In this document: piece by piece, positions 6,268-7,592 of the stretch
Numbering within the stretch: position 1 is the first letter of the stretch
Layout: each line of letters opens with the position of its first letter
NCBI GenBank assembly: GCA_014859215.1
Contig: JACUUS010000113.1
Coordinates: forward strand, 1-7,592
Direction: 5' to 3'
Origin: Dehalococcoidia bacterium
GTDB taxonomy: Bacteria > Chloroflexota > Dehalococcoidia > SZUA-161
DNA length: 7,592 nt
The notes under the pieces: model-generated
The model's database searches: none
The model's input: the letters and a program-made list of their open reading frames with translations, nothing else
Told to the model about the DNA's origin: nothing
Program-made: the position numbers and the translations under genes

Positions 6268-7358
6268 AGTTTGACATCGCTGTCCTGCCGGGAGATGGGA
6301 TCGGGCCGGAAGTGATCGATGCTGCGGTGAAGGTCCTTTCTGCCGTGCAGAGCAAAGCCGGGCATGAATTCAGGTACCACTACGAAGACATAGGCGGAGC
6401 GGCTATTGAGAAGCATGGTGTCGCCCTGACGCCACAGGCTTTGAAGACCTGCAAGGCCTCAGACGCCGTACTTCTTGGCGCGGTAGGTGATCCCAAATGG
6501 GACAACCCCTGGGCGAAAGTGAGACCGGAAGACGGACTGCTCGCACTTCGCAAGCATCTGAGGCTTTTCGCCAATCTCAGACCGGTAAAGGTCCTGCCCA
6601 TGCTGATTGACTCCACTCCCTTCAAACCGGAGATTCTCCGGGGTGTGGATATGGTTGTTGTTCGCGAGTTGACGGGAGGGCTGTATTTTGGAAGACCCAA
6701 GCGCCAGTGGCGTACGTCACGCGGCAGGCGCGCGGTCGACACGATGTCCTATTCCGAAGCCGAAATTGAGCGCATAGTCCGGTCGGGGTTCGAGCTTGCT
6801 CGGAGCCGGCGGAAGAAGCTGACGTCAGTGGACAAGGCAAACGTCCTGGAGTCTTCCAGGCTCTGGCGACAGGTAACTATCGAGGTGTCTGCGGATTTCC
6901 CCGATGTCGAGCTGGACCATCAGTTCGTGGATGCCTGCTCGATGCGCCTGATCCAGCGTCCGTCTGAATTCGACGTCATTGTCACAGAAAACACCTTCGG
7001 GGATATACTCACGGACGAAGCTTCCATGCTTTCCGGTTCTCTCGGCATGCTGCCGTCGGCAAGCATCGCCGGTATCCCCCTGGAAGGGATGAGGACATTC
7101 GGGCTTTATGAACCGATCCATGGCAGTTCGCCACGGCGCGCGCGGCTTAACATGGCGAATCCCATCGCCACCATCCTGAGCGCGGCCATGATGCTCCAGT
7201 ATTCCCTGGCTTTGCCCGGCGAGGCGAGGGCCGTCGACCGGGCAGTCCAGGAAGTGCTCGAGGAAGGCTGCCGGACTTACGATATCATGAGCGACGGTTT
7301 CACAAAGGTGGGAACGGACGAGATGGGTGAGCTAATCGCTCGCAAAATAAGCGCCTAG
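6264..7358 (+). CDS. leuB: 3-isopropylmalate dehydrogenase with an unusual cofactor loop
   Basis: This enzyme oxidises and decarboxylates 3-isopropylmalate to 2-ketoisocaproate, the direct precursor of leucine, normally with NAD+. It has 364 residues, close to family length. It begins with the canonical VLPGDGIGPEV. Catalytic and substrate residues are present: Arg96, Arg106 and Arg134, Tyr141 (LTGGLYFG), Lys191 (SVDKANVL), Asp223, and Asp247 and Asp251 (FGDILTDEAS). The nucleotide-binding loop HGSAPDIAGK is altered: from His286 it reads HGSSPRRARLNMANP. The Asp-Ile pair that contacts the NAD ribose is replaced by Arg291-Arg292, with further changes at 294-295. The reading frame and length are preserved around it. 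A second basic stretch lies at 143-156. The ATG overlaps the leuD stop by four bases, with GGGAGGG just upstream. The identity is secure; cofactor preference is open. Confidence 0.94.
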   Translation: MKFDIAVLPGDGIGPEVIDAAVKVLSAVQSKAGHEFRYHYEDIGGAAIEKHGVALTPQALKTCKASDAVLLGAVGDPKWDNPWAKVRPEDGLLALRKHLRLFANLRPVKVLPMLIDSTPFKPEILRGVDMVVVRELTGGLYFGRPKRQWRTSRGRRAVDTMSYSEAEIERIVRSGFELARSRRKKLTSVDKANVLESSRLWRQVTIEVSADFPDVELDHQFVDACSMRLIQRPSEFDVIVTENTFGDILTDEASMLSGSLGMLPSASIAGIPLEGMRTFGLYEPIHGSSPRRARLNMANPIATILSAAMMLQYSLALPGEARAVDRAVQEVLEEGCRTYDIMSDGFTKVGTDEMGELIARKISA

Positions 7359-7383
7359 TCCGCGACAACGAAACGTCGCAAAC

Positions 7384-7415
7384 TTGACAGGTACATTGCC
7401 CTATAGTAGCATAAT
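7384..7415 (+). promoter_or_regulatory. Promoter of the SRP RNA gene
   Basis: A perfect -35 TTGACA lies at 7384-7389. The -10 is ambiguous: TAGCAT (7407-7412) has ideal 17-base spacing and four of six matches, while CATAAT (7410-7415) has five matches but 20-base spacing. Start sites would be near 7419 or 7422, at the expected beginning of the SRP RNA. It lies only 25 bases past the leuB stop. Confidence 0.65.
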
Positions 7416-7419
7416 CTAG

Positions 7420-7592
7420 GTCGTGCTAGATGGGGAGCTAGCGGTGCCCTGAACCCGCAATCCGCTATAGCGGGGTCGAATTCCTGCTCGAGGTTTCGTT
7501 TCTACCGGGACTGTTCTCCGTCCATCTGTGATGAACTCTGGGTCCTGCGCGGCAGAACACTATGAACCCCGTCAGGTCCGGGAGGAAGCAGC
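7420..7592 (+). ncRNA. ffs: Large bacterial signal recognition particle RNA, 3' part beyond the window
   Basis: This RNA is the scaffold of the signal recognition particle, which pairs with Ffh and delivers nascent membrane and secreted proteins to FtsY and the Sec translocon. The 5' part is very like Bacillus subtilis scRNA and contains the Alu domain: GCTAGCGGTGCCCTGAACC, then GCAATCCGCTATAGC and CTCGAGGTTTCGTTT. This makes it the large type rather than the short 4.5S form. GGGTCCTGCGC and ATGAACC follow. The conserved Ffh-binding helix 8, GTCAGGTCCGGGAGGAAGCA (7571-7590), lies at the very edge. Its tetraloop (7580-7583) is GGGA, a GNRA variant of the commoner GGAA. By comparison with B. 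subtilis, about 90-100 bases remain beyond the edge. The exact 5' end is inferred from the promoter. The ffs symbol is used for the general gene; Bacillus calls it scr. Confidence 0.95.

Noticed and set aside
7119..7154. Frameshift pair as the cause of the altered LeuB loop
   Set aside because: The flanking motifs YEPIHGS and ANPIATILS stay in frame and correctly spaced, and the other two frames do not yield DIAG or similar.
7362..7379. GCGAC/GTCGC hairpin as the leuB terminator
   Set aside because: Five base pairs with an 8-base loop and no T-run; the bases after it belong to the -35 region of the SRP RNA promoter.

Overview
The window is a stretch of bacterial chromosome devoted to branched-chain amino acid synthesis. 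All genes lie on the + strand and point towards an SRP RNA gene at the right edge. It is moderately GC-rich by eye. Isoleucine ATA and arginine AGG codons are frequent, and two genes probably start with TTG. The SRP RNA is of the large, Alu-domain-containing type, as in Bacillus. A 95-residue double zinc-ribbon gene of a kind I associate with Chloroflexota and some candidate phyla sits inside the cluster. Together with the protein sequences this fits an environmental Chloroflexota (Dehalococcoidia-like) genome best, but that placement is an inference, not a proof.

Layout: (1) 1-1664, acetolactate synthase large subunit ilvB, with its first residues lost beyond the left edge. (2) 1695-2216, regulatory subunit ilvN. 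(3) 2217-2282, a short gap where many related operons carry ilvC; none is present here. (4) 2283-3815, 2-isopropylmalate synthase leuA, probably starting at a TTG rather than an upstream GTG. (5) 3816-4001, an intergenic region with a plausible promoter and a perfect inverted repeat at the expected transcription start. (6) 4002-4289, a small protein with four CxxC pairs and unknown function. (7) 4290-4507, an intergenic region with a 6-bp hairpin and no gene or clear promoter. (8) 4508-7358, leuC, leuD and leuB, joined by two 4-base ATGA overlaps. (9) 7384-7592, a promoter and the 5' part of the large SRP RNA, cut by the right edge.

Functionally, IlvB/IlvN make acetolactate, the first committed product towards valine and leucine. 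The next two enzymes (IlvC, IlvD) are not in the window. LeuA condenses 2-ketoisovalerate with acetyl-CoA, LeuC/LeuD isomerise isopropylmalate, and LeuB oxidises it to the leucine keto acid. The SRP RNA belongs to membrane protein targeting and is probably only a neighbour.

I do not see a novel multi-gene system. The most unusual point is in LeuB: the Asp-Ile pair that normally contacts the NAD adenosine ribose is replaced by Arg-Arg, which may indicate altered cofactor preference. The next is the zinc-ribbon gene, with its own apparent promoter and operator-like palindrome, splitting the leucine genes.
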